The position numbers were made by a program, and so were the translations under genes. This document shows positions 6,174 to 13,012 of a stretch of DNA of 17,844 nt, piece by piece. The notes beneath the pieces are model-generated. The model ran no database searches. It was given only the letters and a program-made list of their open reading frames with translations, and was not told the origin of the DNA. The stretch covers positions 1 to 17,844 of the forward strand of contig SKOL01000076.1 of NCBI GenBank assembly GCA_007120055.1, given 5' to 3'. The stretch comes from Anaerobacillus sp. GTDB taxonomy: Bacteria > Bacillota > Bacilli > Bacillales_H > Anaerobacillaceae. Within the stretch, counting starts at the first letter, position 1; each line of letters starts with the position of its first letter.

Positions 6174-7319
6174 TTGTATTGTCATAAATGTGGAGCGAGT
6201 TTACATAAAGAAAGTCATTATTGCTCTAACTGCGGGGCAAAAACAGAACAACAAGGTGAAGAACGTACAAAGGCGAGCACCCTCAAAAGAAAGAGCTGGG
6301 TTGTTCCAGGGGCGACTTTTATTGTGGCTGCCGTTGTGCTCGGTTGCTTTTTTATATACGAAGTAAAAGCAAATAGCGCTATTGAAGTGATGGTAAAAGA
6401 GGCGGAGGAGGCAGCTCTGCAAGGAAACCTTCTTACTGCGAAAGCTGATTTTGAACAAGTTTTAAACAAGCGGCCACATCATACGACAGCGGCTTTTAAT
6501 TTAGAAGTAATTGAACGTGGTTTGCACTATGAAAATTTGTTAGACGAAGCTTCAAATCTTGCTAAAAACGAGCAGTTTGACGAGGGCTTACGTATTTTAG
6601 AAAAATTAGAGCAAAGTTTAGCGAAAGAAGTAGGTCCTTTATTTGTACAAATAAAAGAAAAGACCAGGCTTAAAGCAGCTTCATTAACTGTCGATAGTGT
6701 GAGTGAAACTCTGTCGCATGAGCAAATGGTAGAAGATTTAGAAGATCTATTAGAAAAAACCGTAGATTTTACAAGTAAAGAGGCGACGAAAATAACTGAA
6801 CTTTTAAAAGAAAAAATTGTAAGTGCGGCGATAAACAACGGCAAAAAGCATTTGGAAAAAAAGCAATTTACTGAAGCAATGCTTGAATTGGATCGCGGGT
6901 TGACTTACGACCCGACGAATGAAGAGCTACTAGCGTTTCAAGAAACGGTTAAAGAGAAACGTTTTACCTTTAACCAAGAGGAACAAGATCGTTTAGAAAA
7001 GGCGAGAGCTAAGGCTGGAGAAGAAGAAGATCTTAATTGGAATGATGCGGTCGAAAAGTTAAAGCTTGATTTTTATTATAATGAGGACATGCTATTTGTT
7101 TCTGGAGAAGTGAAAAATCTAGCAACGCGCCCGATTGCTGAAGTTGATGCTCACTTTATTATTTTTGATGAAGACGGGAACGAACTTGAGAAAAGTTGGA
7201 CGAGTGTCTCCCCTGCAGTGCTGTTGCCAAATGAAACGGGTTTTTTTGAGGTAAGTTTAGAAATATCTGATGAAATTGGTGATGTGGAGGTTATTGATTT
7301 TTATTGGACGGTGAAATAA
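6174..7319 (+). CDS. Zinc-ribbon, single-pass membrane protein with TPR-like and FxLYD-like regions
   Basis: A 381-residue protein. Two CxxC pairs at residues 3-6 and 17-20 (YCHKCGASLHKESHYCSNCG) form an N-terminal zinc ribbon expected in the cytoplasm. A transmembrane segment lies at about 42-63. A long helical region with TPR-like segments (about 64-260) and a charged linker follow. The last 95 residues (MLFVSGEVKNLATRPIAEVD, HFIIFDEDGNELE) look like the extracellular beta-sandwich FxLYD domain. TTG at 6174 follows AGGTG (6163-6167) at six bases and puts the first Cys at residue 3, as in many such proteins; GTG at 6165 is in frame but lacks a ribosome site. Its stop overlaps the ribosome site of the protease gene. 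A link between cytoplasm and wall is inferred; no function is known. Confidence 0.75.
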   Translation: MYCHKCGASLHKESHYCSNCGAKTEQQGEERTKASTLKRKSWVVPGATFIVAAVVLGCFFIYEVKANSAIEVMVKEAEEAALQGNLLTAKADFEQVLNKRPHHTTAAFNLEVIERGLHYENLLDEASNLAKNEQFDEGLRILEKLEQSLAKEVGPLFVQIKEKTRLKAASLTVDSVSETLSHEQMVEDLEDLLEKTVDFTSKEATKITELLKEKIVSAAINNGKKHLEKKQFTEAMLELDRGLTYDPTNEELLAFQETVKEKRFTFNQEEQDRLEKARAKAGEEEDLNWNDAVEKLKLDFYYNEDMLFVSGEVKNLATRPIAEVDAHFIIFDEDGNELEKSWTSVSPAVLLPNETGFFEVSLEISDEIGDVEVIDFYWTVK

Positions 7320-7333
7320 GGAGGAAGATGATC

Positions 7334-8443
7334 GTGAAACGTTGGAGAATTCCTATGTTGCTTACGGTGTTAATGGTCATTACTGCTGTGATCGGGTTTC
7401 GTTACATTGAACATAGCTTTGAACAATATAGTGGTGGTGGGTTCTCTAGTTTAGCACCGGTTAAACATAATGAACCAGTTGAGATCGCAGGGACGATCAT
7501 TACCGAGAGCAGTATTGATTTAAAAGAAGTAATTCGAAAAAATGAGCCAAAGGTTGTTCAAATCGAGGGTGGGGAAGGTAATTTAGGATCAGGGTTTCTT
7601 TATAATGACAAAGGAGATATTATAACGAATGCCCACATCGTCAGTGGATCTTCGGAGATTCTCGTTCGCTTGCCAGATGGCCAAACGTACAATGGAACAG
7701 TGATTGGTTTGAGTGAAGTTGTCGATGTTGCGGTGGTACGTGTGGCTGAACTCGAAGATCGCGAACCGATGAAGATTGCCTATGAGTATGAAGCTGAAGT
7801 TGGTGATGGAGTCATTGCGATCGGCAGCCCGCGTGGCTATCAAAACACGGTTACAACAGGAATCGTTAGTGCCGTGAATCGTAACTTTTCTTTACCACCG
7901 TACCAGTTTGTGAATGCTTATCAAATTTCGGCCCCCATTGCTCCTGGAAGTAGTGGAGGTCCACTATTTTTAGCAACAACAGGCGAAGTCATTGGCATTA
8001 ATTCCGCCGCTTACCAAGGGGAAGTGATTGGATTTTCGATTCCGATCAAAAATATTTGGTCGCTCGTGACTGCCTGGTCGAACGGGGAAGATCCAGAAGA
8101 GCCGCTCAGTTATCATCGCGTAACGTTGACGGAAGCAGAAGCTCGCAATCTCGTTTATGATTTTTATGAAAGTATTTCTACCCAGGATTATGTTACCGCC
8201 TATACTTATTTAGGGAGTGAATGGCAGTCGAACGACACTTATGAGGAGTTTCGAGCAAACTTTCAATCTACTACTGCCATTGAAGTACTCGACATCCATG
8301 TCGAACTCGTCGATGGTGTTGCCAACCTGACAACTGAAATTATCATCTACGAAATTACCGAAACCGGGGACTACATGGAAAGCACTCACGAAGTTCTCAT
8401 TGAGATCCGCATCGAAAATGATGAATTAAGGATAATAAGTTGA
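7334..8443 (+). CDS. Membrane-anchored trypsin-like (HtrA/DegP-type) serine protease without PDZ
   Basis: A 369-residue S1C-type protease with an N-terminal anchor (about residues 5-22). The triad is visible: His101 in ITNAHIVSG, Asp131 in VVDVAVVRV and Ser207 in APGSSGGP. Instead of the PDZ domain normal for HtrA, the last 105 residues (LVYDFYESISTQDYVTAYTY) look like an NTF2-like/DUF4878-type fold, probably a binding module. AGGAGG at 7319-7324 overlaps the previous stop; it is nine bases from GTG 7334 but only three from ATG 7328, so GTG is the likelier start. It should cleave extracytoplasmic proteins, perhaps misfolded ones or its upstream partner. The TGA stop lies within a dispersed repeat, so the natural C-terminus may have been changed. 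Confidence 0.85.
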   Translation: MKRWRIPMLLTVLMVITAVIGFRYIEHSFEQYSGGGFSSLAPVKHNEPVEIAGTIITESSIDLKEVIRKNEPKVVQIEGGEGNLGSGFLYNDKGDIITNAHIVSGSSEILVRLPDGQTYNGTVIGLSEVVDVAVVRVAELEDREPMKIAYEYEAEVGDGVIAIGSPRGYQNTVTTGIVSAVNRNFSLPPYQFVNAYQISAPIAPGSSGGPLFLATTGEVIGINSAAYQGEVIGFSIPIKNIWSLVTAWSNGEDPEEPLSYHRVTLTEAEARNLVYDFYESISTQDYVTAYTYLGSEWQSNDTYEEFRANFQSTTAIEVLDIHVELVDGVANLTTEIIIYEITETGDYMESTHEVLIEIRIENDELRIIS

Positions 8444-8509
8444 ATAAGTTGGTGCCAGGCACCGTGTGAATAATTCACAAATAAGTTAGGAAAGTTAGTG
8501 CCAGGCACC
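8432..8509 (+). repeat. Two dispersed GTGCC repeats, the first supplying the protease stop
   Basis: Copy one spans 8432-8463: ATAATAAGTTGAATAAGTT with GGTGCCAGGCACC at 8451-8463. Copy two is about 8480-8509: ATAAGTTAGGAAAGTT with AGTGCCAGGCACC at 8497-8509. The TGA at 8441-8443 that ends the protease gene lies in the AATAAGTT part of copy one. GTGTGAATAATTCACA between them is itself palindromic. Confidence 0.85.
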
Positions 8510-8741
8510 ATTTACTAGGGCAAATGGGTGTTGCCATAATCGTTTTAATTTACAAAAAAGGTTTGCTAGCCCCTATATTAGTTTACTAATATCGTTTTTA
8601 AGTTGGTGAGTTGATAGGAGGCTAGCACACCTGATATGAAAAAAATTTGAGTAATGAGCGACCAAGGTGTAAGATAGGAACATTTATAGTTTTCTAGTTG
8701 AGTCTTACGTGGATATCAAACGTGGTATAACAGCGTTGCGA
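8444..8741. other. Intergenic region between convergent genes
   Basis: After the two repeats, a perfect palindrome ATATTAGT-TT-ACTAATAT lies at 8575-8592. It is nested inside a seven-base inverted pair, GCTAGCC (about 8565-8571) and GGCTAGC (about 8621-8627). This nested stem lies between the plus-strand protease gene and the minus-strand coiled-coil gene and could end transcription from either side, but neither side has a clear T-run. No gene is seen. Confidence 0.5.
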
Positions 8742-9287
8742 CTACTGTTTCTCATTTAAATACTCTAAAACGTGCTGATGTTGCTTTTGAACAGCAGTAA
8801 ATTGCTTGATCTCGCTGCTTAATTCTATTTTTGTTTCATCCAGCTTTTTCATCATGCTTCCATAATAAAACCCCACTTCTTTACGCATGTAGCTTTGTTC
8901 ATTTTGTAGGTTGTGTTGTCCAGTTTGAAGATCGTTTTGTCCAGTTCGAAGTTCAGCAACTTCTTTTTGTAGGTTGTGTTGTCCAGACTGAAGTTCAGCA
9001 ACTTCTTTTTGTAGGTTGTGTTGTCCTGTTCGAAGTTCAGCAACCTCCTTTTGTAGGTTGTCTTGACCTGTTCGAAGATCAGTTTGTCCGGACTGTAGTT
9101 CCGCCTGAGCACTTCGAAGTCCACGAATGTCATTCCTCATGCTGTCTTGGCCGTTACGAAGTTCAGCAACTTCTTTTTGTAGGTTGGTTTGTCCTGTTCG
9201 AAGATCGTTTTGTCCGTTCTCTAGTGAATGAACTGATTTTGTTAATGTATTCAGCTGATTTAAAATTTCTTTTAAAGTGTTTTCCAT
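8742..9287 (-). CDS. Heptad-repeat coiled-coil protein of unknown function
   Basis: A 181-residue protein made almost wholly of seven-residue units beginning with Leu or Met: LENGQND, LRTGQTN, LQKEVAE, LRNGQDS and so on, about seventeen in a row. Most alternate as 14-residue pairs of an xxGQxx heptad and LQKEVAE. At DNA level this is a 42-base tandem repeat, best kept between about 8945 and 9060. The pattern predicts a long parallel coiled coil rich in Gln, Glu and Gly. A short non-repeat tail (YYGSMMKKLDETKIELSSEI) follows. No signal, membrane or catalytic motif is present. The ATG at 9287 follows AAAGGAGGTGAG; an in-frame GTG nine bases earlier overlaps that site. It may be structural or a scaffold. 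Confidence 0.8.
   Translation of the reverse strand: MENTLKEILNQLNTLTKSVHSLENGQNDLRTGQTNLQKEVAELRNGQDSMRNDIRGLRSAQAELQSGQTDLRTGQDNLQKEVAELRTGQHNLQKEVAELQSGQHNLQKEVAELRTGQNDLQTGQHNLQNEQSYMRKEVGFYYGSMMKKLDETKIELSSEIKQFTAVQKQHQHVLEYLNEKQ
8940..9235. repeat. 42-base tandem repeats within the coiled-coil gene
   Basis: The plus-strand motif TTCAGCAACTTCTTTTTGTA followed by GGTTGTGTTGTCC recurs in tandem with a 42-base period from about 8950 and again, more diverged, near 9160. Near-identity of neighbouring units suggests recent expansion or gene conversion, so length may vary between strains. Confidence 0.8.
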
Positions 9288-9345
9288 GATACTCACCTCC
9301 TTTAGTATTATTATATTTAATTGTCGAACGCTTGTCAGCTATCTT

Positions 9346-9483
9346 TTAGTCATTTGTATTCCGAAATTTTTTAGGAAGAGTATGTTCTTGCAATCGGTCA
9401 TCACCCGTTGTGAAAATGCTCGATATACCTCCTCCAGCCTTGCCTGAGTCGGCAGCGACCCTATGTTTTATCGGTACGTTCAC
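9346..9483 (-). CDS. Doubtful small ORF
   Basis: A 45-codon frame from GTG (9483) to TAA (9346) between the NUDIX and coiled-coil genes. It reads plausibly as protein (AADSGKAGGGISSIFTTGDD) but has no convincing ribosome site. It may be a remnant of a longer gene, since the frame is open two more codons upstream to a stop. I do not recognise it. Confidence 0.2.
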   Translation of the reverse strand: MNVPIKHRVAADSGKAGGGISSIFTTGDDRLQEHTLPKKFRNTND

Positions 9484-9506
9484 TGATTTCCACAGCTAGG
9501 TTGGTC

Positions 9507-9965
9507 TTAATCTGCACTCACCGCAATTTTATACGCCGCCAACAGACGTCCCGTCGTCTTGGTCATTTTTTCAGGAAGGTCAGATAGGTGAAAAAATTGA
9601 AAAGCACGTATTTCCTTGTTATCTATACCAATTTCACCAACCCACTCAGACGCTAAAAAAACAGTAATAACACTATGGACGACGTCGCCGTTTGGGTATA
9701 TATGTTGAAAATCAGGACCTGAGAAAATGTTGAACAATTCGAGGTTTCGGACCGTAATGTTCATTTCTTCATGAAGCTCGCGAACCGCAGTGTCTTCTAA
9801 AGTTTCGCCAAGCTCCATATAACCGCCAGGCAGCCCCCAATCTTCGGTATCGTTTCTAAAAGAGAGCAACACTTGTCCTGTTTCATTGGTTAAAATAACC
9901 CCAGCGGAACTTAAAATCAGTGGCGTATTTCCGACTAATTTTCTGATGTCTTCGATGTATCCCAT
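9507..9965 (-). CDS. NUDIX hydrolase
   Basis: A 152-residue NUDIX-family pyrophosphohydrolase, which cleaves nucleoside diphosphate-linked compounds with a divalent metal. The NUDIX box spans residues 48-70: G48, E54, then REL and EE at 62-67 (GGYMELGETLEDTAVRELHE). The usual Gly near the end of the box is Asn69, a small departure. The N-terminal strands (LILSSAGVILTNETGQVLLS) and the substrate-side segment SFRNDTEDWGLPGG fit the large group of MutT/ADP-ribose-type enzymes in Bacillus; the real substrate cannot be told. ATG follows AAAAAGGAGGTTCAC. It stands alone, about 150 bases from the ZIP gene and in the same direction. Confidence 0.88.
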   Translation of the reverse strand: MGYIEDIRKLVGNTPLILSSAGVILTNETGQVLLSFRNDTEDWGLPGGYMELGETLEDTAVRELHEEMNITVRNLELFNIFSGPDFQHIYPNGDVVHSVITVFLASEWVGEIGIDNKEIRAFQFFHLSDLPEKMTKTTGRLLAAYKIAVSAD

Positions 9966-10115
9966 GTGAACCTCCTTTTTGTTAAGTTTTAGTTTTGTCC
10001 GTAAATAGTTGGTCAGTTAGTAAAGATATTAAATTTCCACCATTGTAAGAAGGAGATAGATGTTCTTTGTCTACTAGTAACTCCACATAGCATGCTTCCT
10101 CGCCAAAAAGCCCCA

Positions 10116-10868
10116 TCACATATAATGGAGCCATAAGGCGATAAACAAACCAATCGAAGTCACAAAGCCAACGGTCGGGCCTCCTTCTTTATACGCTTCT
10201 GGCATCATCGTCGAGGCAACCATCGCAATGATCGCGCCACCGGCAAAGCTGCTAACGATTGCTTTAATGCTATCGGAGGCTTCAGCAAGAAGCGTTGCAC
10301 CGGCAAGTGCACTTAGTGCCGAGAAAAAAACAACAAGTGACCACATGACGAGAATTTTCTTTTTTGAAAATCCACTTTTTCGCAAGCCAACCGTACTTGA
10401 AAGCCCCTCAGGAATGTTACTAATAAAAACGGAGACGACAAGCGCCAAACTGACGGATCCCCCGCCAATTAAGCTCATTCCGATCATCATAGTTTCAGGG
10501 AGGGTATCCATGACACTTCCAATAAAAATCCCCATCCCTGACGTTTTCCCGTCATCAGTTTGCTCAGTGTCTTTGACTGTACGATCTGCTCGTTTCCGCT
10601 CATGACCGCCACCTTTATGTGAAATGAGGTAGTCTAAGATGGTGAAAATTAAGGCGCCCCCTAAAAAGCCGATCCCAACCTCGGTAAAACCGCTTATTTC
10701 CAAAGGCTCTTCCAAAAGTTCATACGTTGTTGCCCCGATTAACGCTCCAGTTCCAAGCGCCATAATATAACCGATAATTCGTTTTGGTATCGAAATTTTT
10801 AACGCTATAATCGCTCCCATCAAGGTCGCAGAAGCCGCAAACGTCCCCCAAAAAAGGGCATTCCACAT
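10116..10868 (-). CDS. ZIP-family metal transporter
   Basis: A 250-residue membrane protein of the ZIP family with about eight transmembrane segments, carrying divalent metals into the cytoplasm. A hydrophilic loop (about residues 84-110, HKGGGHERKRADRTVKD) separates the first three segments from the core. The metal-site helices read SVMDTLPETMMIG and VSVFISNIPEGLSST, against the usual HNxPEG and HExPEG: the Pro-Glu is kept but the His is Asp in one and Ser in the other. This suggests altered metal choice or a divergent clade. A further MPEAYKEGG lies near the end. ATG follows AAAGGAGG at nine bases. It has the same orientation as the BCCT gene upstream but is 179 bases away, with a palindrome between. 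Confidence 0.85.
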   Translation of the reverse strand: MWNALFWGTFAASATLMGAIIALKISIPKRIIGYIMALGTGALIGATTYELLEEPLEISGFTEVGIGFLGGALIFTILDYLISHKGGGHERKRADRTVKDTEQTDDGKTSGMGIFIGSVMDTLPETMMIGMSLIGGGSVSLALVVSVFISNIPEGLSSTVGLRKSGFSKKKILVMWSLVVFFSALSALAGATLLAEASDSIKAIVSSFAGGAIIAMVASTMMPEAYKEGGPTVGFVTSIGLFIALWLHYM

Positions 10869-10891
10869 CGGAAAACGCCTCCTTTCGTTTT

Positions 10892-10910
10892 GGAGGTGCC
10901 TGTCACCTCC
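10892..10910. repeat. Variant palindrome GGAGGTGCCTGTCACCTCC
   Basis: Perfect seven-base arms GGAGGTG (10892-10898) and CACCTCC (10904-10910) with loop CCTGT. The core GGTGCCTGTCACC is a variant of the dispersed GTGCC palindrome, here without the AATAAGTT tail, between the BCCT and ZIP genes. Confidence 0.7.
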
Positions 10911-11047
10911 CGAGTTTTGTCGAAAAATACCGCTAACTAATCGGAACGTTAAAATGAATTCCTATCCTTACAATTTGTTTTAGGCCCACTTTGGCTATAG
11001 GATAGGTCGAACCAGCACCCGTTTCTAGAACGTAACGCACTTCTTCC

Positions 11048-12601
11048 TCATTTTTTCTTCTCTTTATCGGCTGCCTTTTGAAGGCTGCGAAATCTTCGCA
11101 AATCAGCTTTTCGAATTGGAAGCGGCTCTTCTCTCAAAATCCTCGTAAAAGAAAGGATTAATAACAGTAAAATGACCGTAAACGGTAGTGCCGAAATGAG
11201 TGATGCGGTTTGCAACGCTTCAAGGCCACCTGCATAAAGTAACACCCCGGCAATCGCCGCCATCAGTGCACCCCAAACAATTTTTGCAAAGCGTTGTGGA
11301 TTGAGGCTCCCTTCCGTCGTCATGCTCGCTAAAATGTAAGTCGCAGAATCTGCCGATGTGACAAGGAAGGTGAAAATAAGCAAAATCGATAAGACCGACA
11401 TTAAGCCTGTAAATGGAAAAAATTCGAACACTTGAAACAACGCCATCGTGATGTCCGCATCTACGGCTTCAGCAATCCCTGCGTTATACGTTAAATCAGT
11501 CCATAAAGCAGCGCCACCAAAGGTCGCAATCCATAAACAAGCGATAAAAGGAGGGATGATCATAACCCCCATAATAAACTCACGAATCGTCCGTCCGCGA
11601 GAAACACGTGCCACAAACGCACCGACATAAGGGGACCAAGCAATCGCCCACGCCCAATAGAACACTGTCCAATCACGCACCCACGTACCACCGACATACG
11701 GCTGCATTCGCAAACTGTAATTAATAATATTCGTTAAATAATCCCCCATCGCTAGTGTGAAACTCTCCAAAATAAATACCGTCGGTCCTGTGATGAAAAT
11801 AAACAAAAGTAAACCTAAAGCAAGCCCTAAGTTTAAATTACTTAAATAACGTATTCCTTTGTTCAGCCCTGTACTCGATGAAATCATATAAGCGATAAAT
11901 AAAAAAACAATAATAACGATTTGAAGGTTGAGCGTATTTTCAAATCTTAAAATCGCGTTGATTCCACCGTTCATTTGAAGCACACCTAATCCAAGTGAAG
12001 TGGCAATCCCCATCACAGTAGCAATTACGGCTAAAATATCAATCGTATTTTTTACAACAGGGTTATGACCGGTCACTGGTTCAAGCGCCGTTGATACGAG
12101 TCCATTTTCCCGCTTTCGAAATTGTAAAAAAGCAATGACGAGCCCGACGATCGCAAACACTGCCCATTGACTAATCCCCCAGTGAAAAAAGGAGTAGCCC
12201 ATCGCCGCTCTGGCCGCTTCTTCCGTTTGTCCTTCAATCGCCATAAAAGGAGGCGAGAAGAAGTGACTCATCGGTTCAGCGACACCCCAAAAGACGAGAC
12301 CGACGCCAAACCCAGCGGAAAACAGCATTCCGACCCACGTAAAAAAAGGGAATTCTGGACGCTCACTTTCTCCCCCGATGCGAAGCGCCCCAAACTTACT
12401 AATCGCAAGACCAATTAAAAAAATAATAATAATGAAAACAGCAATCAAATAAAACCAACCAAAGTTCTCCGTCGTAAAACTAAACAAATCCCCAGCAACC
12501 GTGCCAAACCGAACCGGCATGATTGCCCCGATCAGCACTAATATAAGTACAATCGCTCCTGAAATCGTAAATACAGGATTACGCCACACATCCCGTTCCA
12601 T
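11048..12601 (-). CDS. BCCT-family transporter (betaine/carnitine/choline type)
   Basis: A 517-residue secondary carrier with twelve predicted membrane segments. BCCT signatures are the glycine-rich GFGVGLVFWGVAEP (97-110) and WTVFYWAWAIAWSPYVGAFV running into ARVSRGRTIREF (311-342). Related carriers (OpuD, BetP) bring in glycine betaine by sodium symport as osmoprotectant. The aromatic cage defined in BetP (Trp189, Trp194, Tyr197, Trp374) is only half kept: Trp141 and Trp146 are present, but the others correspond to Phe149 and Ala319. The substrate may therefore not be glycine betaine. The C-terminal tail is short and basic, without the long osmosensing extension of BetP. ATG follows GAGGAGG at seven bases. 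Divergent from the AbgT gene; no promoter identified. Confidence 0.88.
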   Translation of the reverse strand: MERDVWRNPVFTISGAIVLILVLIGAIMPVRFGTVAGDLFSFTTENFGWFYLIAVFIIIIFLIGLAISKFGALRIGGESERPEFPFFTWVGMLFSAGFGVGLVFWGVAEPMSHFFSPPFMAIEGQTEEAARAAMGYSFFHWGISQWAVFAIVGLVIAFLQFRKRENGLVSTALEPVTGHNPVVKNTIDILAVIATVMGIATSLGLGVLQMNGGINAILRFENTLNLQIVIIVFLFIAYMISSSTGLNKGIRYLSNLNLGLALGLLLFIFITGPTVFILESFTLAMGDYLTNIINYSLRMQPYVGGTWVRDWTVFYWAWAIAWSPYVGAFVARVSRGRTIREFIMGVMIIPPFIACLWIATFGGAALWTDLTYNAGIAEAVDADITMALFQVFEFFPFTGLMSVLSILLIFTFLVTSADSATYILASMTTEGSLNPQRFAKIVWGALMAAIAGVLLYAGGLEALQTASLISALPFTVILLLLILSFTRILREEPLPIRKADLRRFRSLQKAADKEKKK

Positions 12602-13012
12602 ATGTAAACCTCCTCATAAGCAATACGTTTTGTTTATTGTTTGCTATTAGAGGTAAATTTTATTCGGTTTTGTGCACCACTTCACATGGTGTCAGACACC
12701 GCCCGTGGACATTTGCTCGATTTGTCCACGAGAGGAGGACAAGATGCACTTCTAAAAAAAATTTTTCGCAAAGAAAACGCTTTCTTCTAGGTTTTCTTCT
12801 GCATTTTTCGACCACCTTAACTGAATTTTCTAAAAAAACTGATGACTTTCACTTCGAAATATTGTACTATTTATTTAAGGAATTAATTCAGACAAATGCC
12901 GTAAACAGAAAACCAATGCCGAAACCAAAATCGGCAACCGGCAAACCGGCAAACCAAAACCCGAAACAAACAAAATCCCAACAACCAAAACCAAAAAAGG
13001 AAGGTGAACAAT
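12602..13012. other. Divergent intergenic region between BCCT and AbgT genes
   Basis: This 410-base region carries the promoters of two divergent carrier genes, which I cannot place firmly. It contains the GGTGTCAGACACC palindrome and hairpin (12688-12730), a weak CodY-like box at 12824 (AATTTTC-TAAAAAAC, three departures from the consensus) and a strongly T-poor A/C-rich leader from about 12900 to 13003 just before the AbgT ribosome site. An open frame across the stretch (12637-13035) looks spurious. Confidence 0.5.
12688..12730. repeat. GGTGTCAGACACC palindrome plus adjacent hairpin
   Basis: GGTGTCAGACACC (12688-12700) is a near-perfect palindrome related in form to the GTGCC repeats. It is followed by CGTGGACA (12704-12711) and TGTCCACG (12723-12730), perfect eight-base arms around TTTGCTCGATT. 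The two hairpins probably form one dispersed element. Confidence 0.6.

Noticed and set aside
8831..9289. Plus-strand and shifted-frame ORFs opposite the coiled-coil gene
   Set aside because: Cys/Phe/Val-rich and periodic only because they mirror the 42-base repeats; the minus-strand heptad frame has the ribosome site.
12824..12838. CodY-like box upstream of the AbgT gene
   Set aside because: Three departures from AATTTTCWGAAAATT in an AT-rich region are within chance; kept only as a remark.
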